Source: Diphasiastrum complanatum (lineage: Eukaryota; Streptophyta; Lycopodiopsida; Lycopodiales; Lycopodiaceae). From it: a DNA stretch of 64,000 nucleotides. Made by a program: the position numbers and the translations under genes. The notes below the pieces were generated by a model. It did no database searches and had not been told where the DNA came from. It saw nothing but the letters and a program-made list of their open reading frames with translations. Below, in pieces: positions 32,995-46,612 of the stretch (within the stretch, counting starts at the first letter, position 1; the number at the start of each line of letters is the position of its first letter). The stretch lies in NCBI GenBank assembly GCA_029204225.1, contig CM055111.1:388453-452452 (forward strand). The letters are read 5' to 3'.

Positions 32995-34810
32995 TCACTA
33001 GTCGGGATGTCATCTTTATAGAAGATCAGTTTCAAGACCTCAAAGGAAAGGGCAGTTCCCATGTAGCCGACCTGTCAGATTCTCCTGACGCTTTGAACTT
33101 TCCAGTTCCGCAGGTGACTATTTCCATTGAAGGTCCAAGCTCTTCTACTTCCGACGAACAACGAATCAACGGCGGGTCAGAAGAAGATGATGTTGCATTT
33201 CAGCAACTACAATATAATGGAAATGATCAACTTCCTCTATTACCCAGAAGATCTTCAAGAACCAGCAAACCACCCAACCGGTATATCGAGGAGTTTGCAG
33301 CCTACCTTGTTCAGGATTCGACGTCTGTCGAAGAGGTACTCAGTCAGCCTGATTCCGATCTCTGGAAAAAAACTATGAATAAAGAGTATTCATCTCTTAT
33401 CAAGAACTAGACATGGACGATTGTCGAATTACCTACTAGCAGAAACGTAGTTGATTTCAAATGGATTTTCAAAGTCAAGTACAACGCAAATGGAAGCATC
33501 AATAGAAAAAAGGCACGACTTGTTGCTAGAGGATTTTCTCAGGTATACAACATCGATTACACTGAAACTTTCAGTCTAGTAGTCAAGCATTCTTCTATAT
33601 TTACATGGTGCAACCCGAAGGTTATATTATCGAGGGTAAACACAATCATGTGTGCAAACTCCATAAGGCACTTTATGGCTTGAAGCAATCTGCTCGAGCA
33701 TGATTTCAAAGGATCAATACTTTTCTTATTGATCACGGCTACGCACCTAGCTCTTCAGATTCAAACGTTTACTTCAAAGCAATGTAGCAGTCTTTTATCA
33801 TTATCACTTTATATGTGGATGATACATTGCTTTTCAACAACAGTACCGATCTGATAAAAGAAACTAAGACAATGCTATCTTCCAAATTCGACATGACCAA
33901 TCTGGGCAAAGCTCATTTTTGCCTTGGTATACAAATCCACAGAGACAGAAAACAGAAGTTAATCTACATCACACAACAGAGGTACATCGACAACATTTTA
34001 GTTAGATATAATCTGATCAATTGCAAAGTAGCTCTCTCGCCAATAGAACTAGGACTCAAATTGTCAAAGGACCAGTGTCCCCAAACAATTCACGAGAAGT
34101 AGCAGATGCGTTAGTATCCTTACCATTCTATTATAGGATCTCTTATGTACGCCATGATCTGTACCAGGCCAGACATTGCTTTTGCAGTCAGCTCTCTCAG
34201 TCAGTTTATGACTAATCCTGATGTAACACATTGGAAGGCTCTCATCAGAGTCATGAGATATCTTCGAGCTACTATGGACTTTTGCATTTGTTATGGAGCA
34301 GTCGGCAACGACAAACTCAATTTTCTCAGTGGTTACATAGATGCAAGTTGGGCAGGAGATGTAGACACTCGTAAATCTACTTTTGGATTTACATTCTTCA
34401 TCAACAATGGTCCAATTTCCTGGAACAGTCGCAAGCAATCTTCGATAGCTCTATCTTCCATTAAATCAGAGTATATTGCAGCCTCTCAAGCTACAAAGGA
34501 AGCAATTTGGTTGAGAAACTTACTTTCAGATATCGGTCTAAATCAATATGCTCTGACGACATTATTTTTTGATAATCAAAGTGCCATCGCTTTATCAGCC
34601 AACCCTAGATTTCATTCCAGGAGTAAGCACATTGAACTGAAGTATCATTTCATCAGAAGCAAAGTTCTCAAGGAAGAGGTCAGATTACAGTATTGTAGAA
34701 AGCAAGATATGACAACTGATTTTTTTACCAAAGCATTAAGTTTGGATACACAAAGAAGATTTTGTGTAGAACTAAGTTTGAAGGTCGAGGCATTCAAGAA
34801 TTTAGATTAA
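32995..34810 (+). pseudogene. Copia polyprotein 3' half (integrase end, reverse transcriptase, RNase H)
   Basis: Domains in order: integrase C-end with SRDVIFIED and the Pro/Ser/basic linker (PRRSSRTSKPPNRYIEEF); reverse transcriptase with VDFKWIFKVKYNANGSI and RKKARLVARGFSQ; catalytic LYVDDTLLFNN near 33810; GKAHFCLGIQIHRDR; then an open 221-codon stretch (34145-34810) with RNase H motifs GYIDASWAGDVDTRKSTFGF, SIKSEYIAASQA, FFDNQSAIALSANP and KHIELKYHFIRSK. Damage includes a TAG after YSSLIKN, a TGA in the SARA block, a missing segment after FSLVVKHSS (present in the 21.9-kb copy) and a frame change before 33815. The terminal polypurine tract GGGGGAG at 34811 leads into the 3' LTR. Confidence 0.92.
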
Positions 34811-34817
34811 GGGGGAG

Positions 34818-35712
34818 TATTGGATTATTCTCCTTCTTACCAATCGACTAATCAGTTTTAATCTTCATCCATTGTTTTATCCGGTTCTACGATTTTTTTT
34901 TGTTCTTTTACATTCTGCAGTTTTACAAGTGTTTTTACACAATCTGCAAAATTATACGGAGTTTTACCATAGTGTCGCGTTTCATTTTCTCTCACTTCGA
35001 CTTTCTCACCTGTTAGGAAATACAAGGAATTTTACCTTTGTGCCGCTTCGGTTTTTCATTTTTGGCAAAGTTGTCGCCTGTCAGGAATCTCGTGTAAAAA
35101 TGCAGTGTCACTTTTTGCATTTTTTTTTCGCCTGTCAGGATTTGCAAGCAAATATGCAGACTCACATTTTTCACTTGACAAAATGTCGCACTTTTCTCTT
35201 TCTCCAAAGAGCCTCAAAAGTTAAGGAAATGACTCTGGCAAAGTGTAGGACAACCCTAAATCAATTTTTAAGGCACTATCGCATTTTTCGCAAAATTTCG
35301 ATATTGTCGTCTTTTGCGACAATGTTGCTTGTGGCTGTTTTAGTTCATTTTTCTAGAAGTGATAGTTTGGTTCATTTATGCAGACAGAACGTCTACGACC
35401 AATTTCACCGCTTATCATCAATCAATGACAAGGAACCGGATGGATGCCAGCGGATATCAACCAATTGGCAATCGCAATTGATGACCTAGTATAAATATCC
35501 GATCATATTCATACAGTTTTAATGTAAGTAGTTTAATATTAGCAAGTATTGCAAGTTAGCTCTCTATCAAGCTTTTAAGCTTGAACTCTCTTGAGCATTC
35601 TAGCTCAGTTTTAGAATTATATATTAGAGTTGCTATTGCGCTATTGCTCATTAGCATAGCTGCTTATTATCAGTCTTATCCTCAGTTACTCAGAGACAAC
35701 TTAGAGTGTGCA
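34818..35712 (+). repeat. 3' LTR of the 33-kb copia element
   Basis: Starts TATTGGATTATTCTCC after the polypurine tract and ends near GAGTGTGCA. The limits come from the polypurine tract on the left and from where similarity to the inverted copy at 48595-49638 stops on the right. It contains repeated CACCTGTTAGGAAATAC- and CGCCTGTCAGGA-like words. A TATA box lies at 35490. Confidence 0.8.
35490..35496 (+). promoter_or_regulatory. TATA box of the copia LTR
   Basis: TATAAAT in AGTATAAATATCC is conserved in the inverted LTR copy (- strand, 48811-48817), so it probably set the transcription start of the element. Confidence 0.5.
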
Positions 35713-36116
35713 ATTTCTATCTGCTAATGTTTTGCGCTCATTAGCATCTAATTTTGGTTTTTTGAATCAATACCTATCTTTTATTGCGTTTAGTATATGT
35801 CAGAATGCATGCATCTTTGTATTTTCTTTGTAACTAATAAATTGTCTGAGAATTGAATAATTCATGTTTGGCTACGTAATCACTTAGTATCTAGCGATTT
35901 CAAAGTTAGTTGCTAAAGATTGAACGTGATTCCCATCACTACTACTTTGTTCAATTTTTTATAGGCGTAGTCATGCACTGGAAGTAGGAAGTTTCCGCTA
36001 CGATTATCTAACCTATTTTCGACACAAAAGTCAACTTAAAATTCAATCTCAAAAGGTAACCTAAAAGGTATTCAAAGTAAAGACAAGTCATTCGTGAATA
36101 TCTAAAGACATAGTGG

Positions 36117-36420
36117 TCACCAAACCATCCAGAGAAGCGGGCCAAACACAATAGAAATTAAGTCCAGAAAAGCATGCTTATATTCCAAGACAAAGCGGCA
36201 TGGAAAATTACAACAAAACCATAGGAGACTAACAGACAAAAACTTGGGTAGCTCAACTAGTGCTAAAAATCTAGTCGCCAGGTCTTTACTCCCTCTACAA
36301 GGACAAGCCAGACACTCTGCCCAACATGTGTTGGTGGCCCTGAGACCACTCAATCCATGTACAAGTGTATCATCTTCTAGATTTTATGGAGTTGATTCTT
36401 AGATTGACTACCATTTTATG
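36117..36420. repeat. Dispersed repeat C, copy 1
   Basis: Shares with 38815-39115 a series of blocks: AAAAGCATGCTT, GACAGACAAAAACTTGGG or its one-base variant, AGTCGCCAGGTCT, AGCACGTGTTGGTG-like and TCTTCYAGATTT. This 0.3-kb block is probably an LTR piece; the second copy lies just upstream of gypsy sequence. Confidence 0.7.
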
Positions 36421-38340
36421 TTTGCTTTCGGGATAGTTCCAAGTGAAATGACTTTTTAACCTTTTTACGTTGTCGATGCGGCAAGAATGATAGAATTAGT
36501 CACGCTTCTAAAAGTTGTCTAGGTTGGCAAAATCAGCTCAATTCCTAGATTCTTATGCAACCTATATTAAGCTATTGATCTCCTATTCTTGCATTATAGC
36601 AGTCATACACCATGCAAGTGCTCCTATGTCCAATTATAGGTCTGGGCCCTCATATGATTATTAATTACTTGTAATGACCACGCCCACAATGACGTAGCAT
36701 AGCTAATAACCACATACAACTGGAGTGACCGACTATCCACGTCAGAAAATTATTTCGATTCCCTTATACATGACATGGACATAACAGTAACAGTCCGTAG
36801 TTCGGAGGATGATTGATCGTGAAACAAAGCAGTAGCTTCGGCCGCACAAATCGACTCCATTTGAGCCTCACATCAGTGAATCGTGATTCTTCAACTTCGA
36901 AGTCCTCGAAACCTCCCGTCGATTCACAACAAATTTTGCATTGAATGTAGGCTTTGAGGTCCAACAACTTTAATCATGTCGATGAAGTCACCATCAAATG
37001 TTCTTTGTAAGCTGCTAGGGCCCCTATTTTTTTATAGGGCATAAAGTTGAACTCTGTCAAGTAATGTTCATCGTCCCCTTGGTTGGATGCTTAACTTTCC
37101 ATAGTGTCATGAACACTTTGGTAGCAGCCATGATTTGCTTATTTAGTGGCTAACCGCCATGAATGACCTTGTTGTTGGTTGCTGAAGTAGTGGAGTAAAT
37201 TGTCCACAATTGGTGAGCTACTATTGGGATTGGCCAACAAGCCAAAGTTGTTCTTTTTTTGAAAGATATTTTTGTTATAAATAAAATTCTTAATCATTTC
37301 AATTACTATTTGGTTTTCTCTTGCAAAGTTTCTAGACAGTTGGGCTAAACTTCACTGAGCCCTAATTATATATGATGTACTCTTTCATTTTAGTTAGGTA
37401 AGAAAATACAGTATATGAGATAGCTTTGTTTTTTGGAGCACTCATTTCTTAGTTTACAGCACTGAACTGTGTGGGTGATTGATTTGATCATAAATTTTTA
37501 ACTTCGTATCAAAGCATAAGTGATTGCAACCAGTAAGCAAGAAAGAGAATCAAATTCAAGAGAAATTTGCAAAGAAAACCTTTGGAAAATGCTAGTGAAC
37601 GACAAATTGATTTATTCGAAAGCTATGGTGTGTCAAATTCAAAGGAACAAAGCCTTCTACTATATTCAAATGGGATAATTTTGCTTAGGAATTGAGAAAA
37701 AAAAAACTCAAAGGACAAAATTTCAAGAAAATGATAATTTTTCTATGTTTTGTCGTTTTTGCTTGAATCTCAATCAATTCTTAATAAATTGGTAAATTGT
37801 TTGTTATTGGTAGAAAGGTGAAACATGTCACTTGACAACTAGTGGAGCTATTAGGATTTACCTCTTAGGAAGAGAAGTGAAATTTTTGTTTAGCCTGGCA
37901 AGCTAGGTCTTCAGAGATAAAACCTTGAATATATTTTAGTAGGAAATGCTTTTTAGAGCTATAAAGTGGTAGAGGTGGGTGCTCTAGTAGTTAAAATTTG
38001 TTTCAAACATGATAACAAATCAGCATACATAAAAAGACACTCAAAAAGCACTCTCCAAGCTCCACATAGCAAAACTATATTTCAAAAATTGAAAGACTAT
38101 ACATATAACTTTTCTTATGGCAACCCATGCATGACCCGAGTTGCCATTGACGGATGTATGTCCTGTTGACTGCCTTGTCATGAGGACAACTGGTCCAAGT
38201 CGACGGACTTGCCCCATAGTACAATAACACAATGATTCTACTTTTGTTATTATTATTTTATTTTGACTTACTCCCTAAGAGTAGAATCTACTTTTCACTC
38301 ACTCATATACATAGCATCAAAGTTAACAAACTTTAAGTAC
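36421..38340. other. No gene seen
   Basis: AT-rich with short frames only. The last 60 bases may be the LTR border of the - strand copia remnant that follows. Confidence 0.45.
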
Positions 38341-38342
38341 AT

Positions 38343-38571
38343 AAAGCTTTCAACTAAACTTATCAAACTTTTCTCTAATGAGTGGCTTAGTGAAAATGTC
38401 AACTAGTTGCTCATATGTACTACAATGAACAACATTTATTTCTGTACTCAGTAGTATCTCACGCATAAAGTGATAGTGAATCTCGATGTGTTTGGCTCTC
38501 GTGTGAAATACCTGATTCTTTGCTAGCTGAATTGTTGTAAAGTTGACTCGGGAGCAACAACTATGTCCCAT
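38343..38571 (-). pseudogene. Copia RNase H C-terminal remnant
   Basis: The - strand encodes AKNQVFHTRAKHIEIHYHFM, REILL and VDIFTKPL, the last motifs of copia RNase H. Only about 70 codons remain. Confidence 0.85.
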
Positions 38572-38814
38572 AAGACTATGAGGGGTGACACTCTCAAAAG
38601 GTCCCAGAGCAAGTTAGAAAGTCAATGACTGAGCCTCCGAATTGTGCTGAGCTAGTCAAGTATTCACAAGTCATGAGATATCTTTGGAGCTCGAGTGATG
38701 GCCTAGTCAGGTCCTGGGACCCATGTCTAGGAGCTAGGTTGATTCTGCTCGGCGGGATAGCTCTCGGGATCCACGTCCAAGAGCTAGACTGATTTTGCCA
38801 AGATTTCCAAGCTT

Positions 38815-39115
38815 AATCAGCAAAATAAAAACTAAGTCTATAAAAGCATGCTTTACTAGACAACAATATATTTCAGGATAAAGCGGTCGCGCGGAATCAC
38901 AATATAGGGGGAGTTCGACAGACAAAAACTTGGGCAGCTCAACCAACATCAAGAATCCAGTCGCCAGGTCTCAGCTCTCTTTACCAACGCGAGCCGGGAA
39001 CAATGCCCAGCACGTGTTGGTGCGACCAGTCAGTCTATGTATGAGTGTAATCTCTTCCAGATTTAATAAAGTTAATATTTGGGGACGATTATCATTTCAG
39101 TTTTGTTTCATTTTG
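38815..39115. repeat. Dispersed repeat C, copy 2
   Basis: Counterpart of 36117-36420, in the same orientation, with roughly three quarters of positions shared by eye. It precedes a + strand gypsy reverse transcriptase fragment by 270 bp. Confidence 0.7.
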
Positions 39116-39384
39116 GTTGCCTAAGGGTCAATGTCACCGACATAAGGTCCATCACTATGCCATTTGGTTAGTTTGGCGACCACTATTCCTTGGGATTTCA
39201 TGAGTGACCTGTCTTTGCCTTTGGTTACCTTTCGGGAATAAATTTTGAGTTGGCTTTTGGGTTGGTTGGGATTCCTAATTTTCTATGATTAGGCTTGTTG
39301 CATTTTCTAAGTTTGATTTTTAGTGAGTTCATGTCGGATGAATGTTGGACTGAAGTGTGCCTTTGGGAAATGCTCAACAAGAGT

Positions 39385-39910
39385 ACTATCAAGAACAAGT
39401 ATCCCATGCCCTGAATCGATGACCTATTCGATCAACTCAAACATGCCACATATTATCGAATAGATCTTAGGTCTAGGTATCACCAAATTCAGATAGCTAA
39501 AGGCAATGAGCATAAAACGACATTTCTAACAAGGTATGAGAGTCATGAGTTCATGGTGATGTTGTTCGGTCTAACAAACACACCAGCCACATTTTGCATA
39601 TGGATGAATAACATCTTTCAAGACTGCTTAGATGAATTTGCTATTGTGTACATTGACGACATCTTAGTGTTCATCCACAATCTCAAAGATCACATTGAAC
39701 ATTTTAGGACGGTTTTGCAACGACTAAGGAGGAACTGCTTGTTCACGAAAAGAGAGAAATGTGAGTTTGTAGTAGAGAAAATTGATTTCCTACGTTATAG
39801 GCTATAGACGAATTCGGATGGATCCTAAGAAGATCAAAGCTATCTTGGACTGGCTAGCACCTATAACTGTTCATGGCATCAAATCCTTCGTGGGGCAATG
39901 CAACTTCTGC
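39385..39910 (+). pseudogene. Gypsy reverse transcriptase remnant
   Basis: Reads KNKYPMP-stop-IDDLFDQLK, YYRIDLRSRYHQIQIAKGNE, KTTFLTRYESHEF, LFGLTNTPATFCIWMNNIFQ and the catalytic VYIDDILVF (YIDD), then the LRRNCLFTKREKCEF block. This is the Ty3/gypsy polymerase core, in the style of chromovirus-type elements. It is cut off on both sides and contains stops, and it is a different lineage from the - strand gypsy at 40.8-43.6 kb. Confidence 0.9.
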
Positions 39911-40011
39911 AGTAGATTTGCCATGCCCGCGACTGGTCTCGGGTAGTGTGTCCGGGATCAGTTACCAACAACCCGTAAGTTAGTTGTGACTATAAGGGAA
40001 TTGGGGCCCTT

Positions 40012-40186
40012 ATGTGTATAAAGTCATAATTAATGGTTGTAGGCCTAAACTCATGATGGTAGATTTGTATGGGTCTATCATGAATCATTGGAAAACTGGA
40101 TGACATGGCCAGATATGTTGCAGAGGTGTCCAGTGAGGTGTCACAGTGTCACACCTCACTGGACACCTCTGTAGCCTATCTGGGCC
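40012..40186. repeat. Dispersed repeat D, copy 1, with a perfect hairpin
   Basis: 40012-40120 matches 46488-46590 (CATAATTAATGGTTG, AGGCCTAAACTCATGATGG, CTGGATGACATGG). At its end lies an inverted repeat with two perfect 21-bp arms (40121-40141 and 40151-40171) and a 9-base loop, extended outward by imperfect pairing to about 40106-40186. Confidence 0.9.
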
Positions 40187-40845
40187 TTTGCAAGAGCTCC
40201 GCTAGCGCAAGTGAGAAATGAATCGAATTCAACCTACTTATAGGTGAATTTGGAGGGTCCATTAGGCAAAATACTAGTTTGAATGTTCAAGTTTGGACAA
40301 AAATTTGCAGGCTTGCTCAGTATTGTGACAATAGCTTTCAAAATTCTCAGCGAAGGTTTCAGACGAAAATAACAGTCTGGCGAACGTTCTGCAGATCTGG
40401 CGAAGGTTCAACATTCGCCCAAAGCCATCATTCGCCTAGGTATTGTAATAAATGCAAAATTTCAGGATCTAAACCTATGACCAACCTAAATTTGGCATTT
40501 TAAATCCATCTGGCATGTCGACAAATGTTCCTCCATACTTATAGATGCTCGACGAACTTTTCCAAAATGGCATGATGCTGAACATTCACCTAAGGAAAAA
40601 ACAGGTATCAATTGGTAAAAAGAACGTTCGCCCAACTCAGTATGGGTATATCTGAGGTGGATCTTGCCTCTTAAAACTCGACGAACAATTCTAGAATAGT
40701 AATTGCAAAAAATGATCCAAAAAGTAGTTTTCCAAGTCATTTTCCATAAGGATCTGGTTTCTGAAAAGACTTTCCTTCTTTTCTTGATCTGATGACATTT
40801 TCGACTTTTGCTCATCAGTCTTTTCATACATTTCCCATTTTTTTT
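40187..40845. other. No gene seen
   Basis: Contains scattered GGCGAA, TTCGCC and ACGTTCGCC words. Possibly LTR or untranslated sequence of the - strand gypsy element that follows, but this is not proven. Confidence 0.4.
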
Positions 40846-43624
40846 TTACTGTCTTTTCCAAAAGAAAACATCAACCAAGTAGTGAAAACAAAAAATTGAA
40901 AAACAATCAAAATAAAACCATATTGTCAGATCATGGTAACTGAACTGGCGGAACAGGCTGCCAAACCTTGCGTAATCAGCTGCCATGACTGGAGTATCAA
41001 AATTTTTTCCATCCAAATGTTCCAAAATAACTGCTTCGTAGTTCAGGATTTCTTTGACTTTATATGGTCCTTCACCAGTAAACTTCAAATTGCCTTTGAT
41101 CAGCTTGGTTTTATACATCAATGCTAGATCTCTTTCTTTCAGGTCCTTTTTGTGTAATCAGTAATCATGCCATGCCTTACGGTAGGCTCTCTCTACTGCT
41201 AACGCATGAACTGCCATCAGTATGGTCTCACATAATTTGTGCAAAGCTTCATGACGCAGTTCTAAGTACTTGTCATCATCTAATCGCTTTGTTGTTGCTA
41301 TGCATAGAGATGGTACTAAAAATTCAATAGGCATGACAACATCTTGACCATAAACTAGATGAAAAGGTGTTTGATTGGTACTACTCTTGTAAGCAGTTCT
41401 GAATGCCCATAATGCTGCATGCTTTTTATGTTCTCAGTCAGAACGACTTGCTTCAACCTTTTTTGTCATAATAGTGTAGAGACTCTTATTGAAAGGTTCA
41501 GCTTGGCCATTACCCCTAGGATAATACGGAGTACTAAACCGGTGCGTAACAAAAAAAGTCTTCCAACAAACACTTTATTGTTTGATTAACAACGAGTGTA
41601 CCACGATCACTGACGATTTCGATAGGACATCCGAATCTAATAATGATTTGCTCATAGAGGAATTTAGTCGTAGATTTTGCGTCAGCAACTTTAACAACAT
41701 TGGCTTCAACCCACTTGGTCATATAATCGGTTGCTACGATGATATATGTGGCTTGAGATCCTCTTACCGCAGGATGAATAGGTCCAACATAATATAGGCC
41801 CCATTTCTCGAATGGTTCCATAAGATAATGTCGAAACTTCCGTACAAAAAAAATCATGGCCAACGCTTCACGTTATGTTGTCGAATAGCTTTTTTTTGAA
41901 TCTGTAAGTTGTCTGCTTGCAAATCGTATGGGATAGTCTTTCTTGTATTCGCCTGGCTGCGTCAACACTGATCCAATAGCATATTTCGAGGCATTAGTGT
42001 GAACATGAAATTCAATTGTCCAATGTGGAGCACGTAGTATTGGTGCTGAAGCTAATGCTTTTTTCAATTTTTCAAATTGTTCTTGGCGGTGGTAATTCCA
42101 CAATGACGTTGATTTTGGAATAATCTGTAGCAATGCCATGTCTTGATACCACATGTCCGAGAACAACTCCGTGAGAAACCCATATCAGACACTTTTCTGG
42201 ATTTAAGGAGATTTGATACTTTCGACAACGTTCAAATACTTTTTCCAAATGATCCAGGTGGTCTATATCTGTGCTATGGACTCTGAGGTCATCCAAGTAA
42301 ATTTCAAGGAATTTCTATAAATAATCTTTGAAAGTGAACTGCGTCACTCTTTAAAATGAACTAGGTGCATTACGAAGTCCAAATGGCATTACTTTATAAG
42401 CATAAGTGCCCCATTCTATCGCAAAAGCTGTTTTATGGTGATCTGTAGGTGCAATCTTGACCTAGTTGTATCCACTAAATCCATCCAAAAAACTATAAGC
42501 TTCTGCTCCAGCAAGGCGGTTCAAAATACTTTCAGTAAAAGGTAACGAAAAGTGATCCTTTCGCGTCACTTTGTTCAAAGCTTTGAGATTCACACAAATT
42601 CTCAATTTCCCATTCTTCTTAGGAACAATGACAATTGGTGAAACCCATTCTGTGTGCTCGATCTCATAAATGAAATTGGCTTCAAGCAATCTCTATAACT
42701 CTTTCTTTATCAAATCCGTAACATTAGGATTACAACGATAGAACCTTGTGACCTTTGGAACTGCATCAGGCATTAAGGGTATGGTATGCTCAATAACTGA
42801 CGTCAGAGTCCCTTTGAGATTTTTATAAGTCCAAGCAAAGCAATCTTGATATTTAATAAGCAATGTCTGTAGCCCTTGAAATTGTTCAAGAGTGATTTGT
42901 GCTCCAACTTGTACAATATTTTCTGGTTCTCCTGGTTCAGCAAGATTCATAGGCTTTGTCCTAGCTGGGCCATCGTAAACATCTTCCGATTTTGGCACTT
43001 GTTCCTTAGGTTCACAATGTGCTTTTGGTAACGTAATAACCACATCATTCAAAGTATAGCATTTGAAATGTTCTAGCATATCATGTTGTACTTCATCTGA
43101 TTTCTCTATTTCAAAAGGATTAGCCTTGGATCTTTGTTTAGCCTTCTTAGCAGGAATCGATCGTGGAGGTGATGACTTCCTGGATGGTGATGTCTTGTAA
43201 GAACTCTGACTTGAAGAATTATCCTTGAATTTCCCTTTGCCTTTATCCAATAAAGGTGGCACATCTTTAGAATCAACCTTCTGAGACGGATTTTCTCATT
43301 TTAGGATCGTATTATAATGTTGCTTAGCTTGTTTCTTCGTCATTGGTCCTATAATCTGTCTTTCTTCAATATAACTGCTTTTGATAGTTTTATTGTTGGT
43401 TCATCAGGAATATTACGTACTCCAAATCTGGTAGGATCCATGTGATTTAGAATCTGCTCATCAGTAAATTCTGCATTGTCATCATAAGTCAAGACGTGAC
43501 TCGCATGAATGAGTTCATCTTCAATCAGATCTGGTATGGGTTTCATTGATATCCAAGCTACGTTCAGCATGTTCAATGGAAAAGTGATAGGTGTATCTAA
43601 AGTTCGATCTAATAATGAAATCAA
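40846..43624 (-). mobile_element. Broken Ty3/gypsy element, gag end to integrase C-end
   Basis: Reading leftward: 43624-43349, a pre-protease block with IEDELIHASHVLTYDDN and ILNHMDPTRFGVR; 43262-42693, a Lys/Ser-rich linker and the start of reverse transcriptase (EHTIPLMPDAVPKVTRFYRC); 42689-42300, polymerase core with EWVSPIVIVPKKNGKLRICV, SFLDGFSGYN and catalytic YLDD; 42296-42072, connection (LNPEKCLIWVSHGVVLGHVV); 42166-41873, RNase H (HTNASKYAIGSVLTQPGEYK, IRFASRQLTDSEKKYS-like end); 41863-41534, integrase core (YYVGPIHP, IVATDYMTKWVEA, IVSDRG); 41121-40846, integrase C-end. Stops stand within GYN-stop-VKIA, SSF-stop-RV and YL-stop-KF. Part of RNase H and the start of integrase are deleted. 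Same family as 59000-60400. Confidence 0.92.
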
Positions 43625-44725
43625 GATCGGGTGGCCAGAGAGCCAAAGCTGCTTCCAGAGTTTTTCTCCTTCCCCCTTCCACTTTTAACCCCTCATCTTA
43701 TTCTGCTTTTAATTTTTCTGGAACATTTGTTCCTACTTACCCTGTCACCTCACTTCTCTCTTCTCCACCACCTCCTATTAGAGTATTGGGCCCATCTAAA
43801 GGTCCAGTTGACACGTACAAAGCTTGACGAGATGAGTTCCTACAATAGCTCCGCTCCCCCGGTGCGACGTACAATTTCTTAAATCCACCGCCTCCTAAAC
43901 CTGTCATCCTTGCACCTCTCTCTCCAGATCACTCCATCCCTGACCCTCCAGAAACTAACACTGACACCGGGGGTGATGATGACTTCCTGGCAGATCCACC
44001 GGAAACTAGAAGATTCTTGCCCAGGCAAGACACGGGCGCAACTGAGCCATCTACAAGCGAGTGGGCTAAGGAAAAGAATACGGGCACTAAGGCCCTGGAC
44101 GACTACCTAGCAAGGCCACCACAATGACGTAGGGAAACTTCTCCTACCAGACCAAGGGGTAAGATGGCCGATACCAAAGAGTCAAAAAAGTTCGAAAGAA
44201 AATATCCTCCCAACATGAGGGGAGGCAGAAAGGAGATCGATCAAAGCCAATACTCCACAAGGGCTGAGATCATTACGACACTGCAACCGCAACCTGAATG
44301 GCAGAGCAAAGTCCCAAGAGATAGCAGGCGACTACAAGAGTATCTAAGGGCATCGACGTGGAAACCTAAAAGATCCATGGCCTACAAAGAAACCACAGGT
44401 CGAATTGGTAAACTAGCCGGTGATTCTAGGAATCAATATCTCCTTGGATAACCTAAGGCTACAGTTGTTGGATTTCCGGCACAAATACAAGACTAGTGTG
44501 AATCTGTGCATGCAAGAAAGCGTTGAATATTGCCGATGAATGGCCTTTCTAATGCAACAAGAGTGTTTTTGGGATCGTGGCTTGGATCCAATAAGGATCA
44601 ATCCCAACGTAGGCCTCCAGTCAGAAGAAGACCATGAGATGATGGCCCGGCTCTACTACATAGTGGCCTTCATGTCATCACGGTATGTCACTATGATAGA
44701 AGACTGGCAGAAAATGGGTACCTAG
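43591..44725 (+). pseudogene. Decayed ORF of unknown family, about 380 codons
   Basis: Frame 1 is kept from 43591 to 44451 with a few stops (near 43825, 43843 and 44125), then a shift to frame 2 continues to 44725 with one stop. The protein is Pro/Ser-rich and acidic first (SPDHSIPDPPETNTDTGGDD), then basic (MADTKESKKFERKYPPNMRG), then helical (LDNLRLQLLDFRHKYKTSVN, CMQESVEYC, then DHEMMARLYYIVAFMSSRYV). The layout, a disordered basic part before helices, resembles a gag or capsid-like protein, but no zinc knuckle, protease or polymerase is attached. It may be a retroelement or viral-like capsid gene, or a host pseudogene. I do not recognise it. The first residues overlap the end of the - strand gypsy, so the true left edge lies near 43625. 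Confidence 0.45.
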
Positions 44726-45898
<1,173 letters not shown>

Positions 45899-46479
45899 TT
45901 TTTCGGCACCAAGGTTCGACATTTGGATACCAATTTTTTTTTTTTCAGAAACTTACTTACCCCTCAATGTTTCACGTGGTTCGTTTCCAATGGTCAAGAT
46001 TTAATATGTTCATATATAACGGCTGAAAACAATGGCTTCTACTACAAGCCATCTAGTTGCTTCTTCTACAAGCCTCACATGCTGACCTAAGAGGAGAACC
46101 TTTGGCTATTTATACATGACATAGCTCATAGCCATCTTCACGTTCTTTCCAACCAATGAGTCTTTTTCATACATCTATTTGCATGAATAAGCATGGTTTA
46201 AAATTTTGTCACCACTAGACTCTTCACGGGAATGTGTGCCTACTGGCCATCAACTGCACATGAAAGATCCACATTTTTAGTGCCCACTTCACACTTCTGT
46301 CAACATTGATAGAACATACTATTGTAGCACATTTGGCTATATAACAATCAAAACCTACTGATACCGTGTTATTCTACCTATCAGATCTGTCATGTGCACG
46401 ACTGATCTCATATTGATTATCCCATTAGAGGTCAGCAGGCCTACCTCAACCCATATGTTACTTATGATTATGAGGGGTT
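45899..46479. other. No gene seen
   Basis: AT-rich sequence with frames of at most 66 codons and no motif. Confidence 0.45.
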
Positions 46480-46612
46480 TGGAGCTCTCATGTATATATG
46501 GTCATAATTAATGGTTGGAGGCCTAAACTCATGATGGTGGAATTTTATGGGTCTATTAGTGAGTCATAGGGGAACTGGATGACATGGAGGTGTCCAATAA
46601 GGTGCCACAGTG
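46480..46612. repeat. Dispersed repeat D, copy 2
   Basis: Counterpart of 40012-40140. It has the AGGTGTCCA-AAGGTGCCACAGTG left arm but not the complementary right arm, so the hairpin of copy 1 is absent here. Confidence 0.8.

Noticed and set aside
38041-38232. Two overlapping readings on opposite strands
   Set aside because: Short, no motif, next to the - strand copia remnant.
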